Assembly (NCBI GenBank): GCA_002026015.1
Contig: MWOY01000017.1
Location: 1-64,000 of the forward strand
Reading direction: 5' to 3'
Origin: Prochlorococcus sp. HOT208_60m_808G21
GTDB taxonomy: Bacteria; Cyanobacteriota; Cyanobacteriia; PCC-6307; Cyanobiaceae
DNA: 64,000 nucleotides
Shown: one piece after another, positions 63,466 through 64,000 of the stretch
Numbering within the stretch: position 1 is the first letter of the stretch
Layout: every line of letters begins with the position of its first letter
Translations under genes and position numbers: made by a program
Notes under the pieces: model-generated
Told to the model about the DNA's origin: nothing
Database searches by the model: none
What the model saw: only the letters and a program-made list of their open reading frames with translations

Positions 63466-64000
63466 ATGTTTAAGAGAATTTTTTTATTAAATTACAGAGG
63501 ATTTTTACAAAAAAAAGATAACTTTAATAGAGGTTTTTTATTTTCTCCACTTCTTATAATTCCCCTGTTTTTAGTTATTATTTCAGGCTTTTTAATAAAA
63601 AGTATTCAAGGTGATTTTTTAGTATCGAATTATTTAGGTCATATCCTAACTGGCTTTTTTGGTTATTTTTTAGCATTTTTTATTTCTTATATACCGTTAG
63701 AGAGAATTAGAAAGTATGTTGTTCCATTTTATTTGTGTACTTTAATATCCTTATTACTAATTTATTTTTTTGGGATTTCTGTTTCTGGAGCCCAAAGATG
63801 GCTAAACTTGGGCATCTTTTCTTTTCAGCCTTCAGAAGTAGCCAAACTTAGTACTGTTTTAACTCTTGCTTTAGTACTCGACAAAAAAATAATTCTTACA
63901 ATAAGAGATTTAGTATTGCCATTGATCGGGGTGGTTATTCCTTGGTTATTAATTTTCTTTCAACCTGACTTAGGTACCTCTTTAGTTTTACTTGTTTTGA
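63466..64000 (+). CDS. rodA: Rod shape-determining glycosyltransferase RodA, N-terminal part
   Basis: A frame from the ATG at 63466 runs off the right edge (178 codons visible). It shows repeated hydrophobic helices and the SEDS-family landmarks SGAQRWLNLGIFSFQPSE and FQPDLGTSLVL. Known: RodA polymerises glycan strands in the elongation machinery together with MreBCD, whose genes are at 22.5-24.9 kb. The visible part would be about 40 percent of the protein. RodA is preferred over FtsW from the IFSFQPSE motif. Confidence 0.88.
   Translation, partial: MFKRIFLLNYRGFLQKKDNFNRGFLFSPLLIIPLFLVIISGFLIKSIQGDFLVSNYLGHILTGFFGYFLAFFISYIPLERIRKYVVPFYLCTLISLLLIYFFGISVSGAQRWLNLGIFSFQPSEVAKLSTVLTLALVLDKKIILTIRDLVLPLIGVVIPWLLIFFQPDLGTSLVLLVL

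Overview
The window looks like core chromosome of a marine picocyanobacterium, most probably a high-light-adapted Prochlorococcus. Reasons seen in the sequence: very AT-rich DNA, tightly packed small genes with short spacers, photosystem genes (psbZ, psaC), a cyanobacterial NDH-1 subunit gene (ndhS), a PlmA-type GntR regulator, an RpaB-type response regulator, a panC-cmk fusion, and an ho1-pebA-pebB bilin cluster with no phycobilisome gene nearby. Strain or clade cannot be settled without a database search.

Layout. 1-5 kb: start of holA (cut by the window edge), cobH, mutS, psbZ, ribH, tRNA-Gly, an NTF2-like protein. 5-12 kb: GNAT acetyltransferase, secA, cysE, plmA-like regulator, infC, miaA. 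12-18 kb: gyrB, a secreted SH3-like protein, two half-size crcB genes, mgtE, a group 2 sigma factor, an alpha/beta hydrolase. 18-25 kb: a PfkB kinase, tsaE, ahcY, a DedA protein, ssb, mreBCD. 25-33 kb: rpaB-like regulator, lysS, smpB, ruvB, a TPR lipoprotein or secreted protein, an M20 amidohydrolase, a TPP riboswitch with thiC. 33-41 kb: tktA, fabF and acpP on the minus strand, psaC, glmS, rimM, ndhS, rnc, RNase P RNA, tRNA-Arg. 41-51 kb: two uncharacterised proteins, glgP, a CPA2 antiporter, a second hydrolase, a mutarotase-like protein, a DUF1537-type kinase, icd. 51-58 kb: an uncharacterised protein, ho1-pebA-pebB, a low-molecular-weight phosphatase, panC-cmk, purM, an uncharacterised protein with a small Cys-rich gene overlapping its end. 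58-64 kb: tRNA-Cys, an LpxB-related protein, a small unknown, an RNase D-like exonuclease, a CCB-type membrane protein, hemF, mrp, and the start of rodA (cut by the window edge).

Most genes are housekeeping: DNA repair and topology, translation, envelope growth (mreBCD, rodA, glmS, fabF/acpP), cofactors (cobH, ribH, thiC, panC, hemF) and central carbon (tktA, glgP, icd). Local groups that plausibly act together are mreB-mreC-mreD, ho1-pebA-pebB, fabF-acpP, the crcB pair, and gyrB with the small SH3-like gene that overlaps its stop.

I see no CRISPR array, insertion sequence, prophage, integrase or toxin-antitoxin pair. The only gene-poor stretch over 300 bases (about 40500-40940) is filled by the RNase P RNA gene. 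I did not find a convincing undescribed multi-gene system. The best leads are the asymmetric crcB pair, two intergenic inverted repeats, and several conserved-looking unknown proteins.
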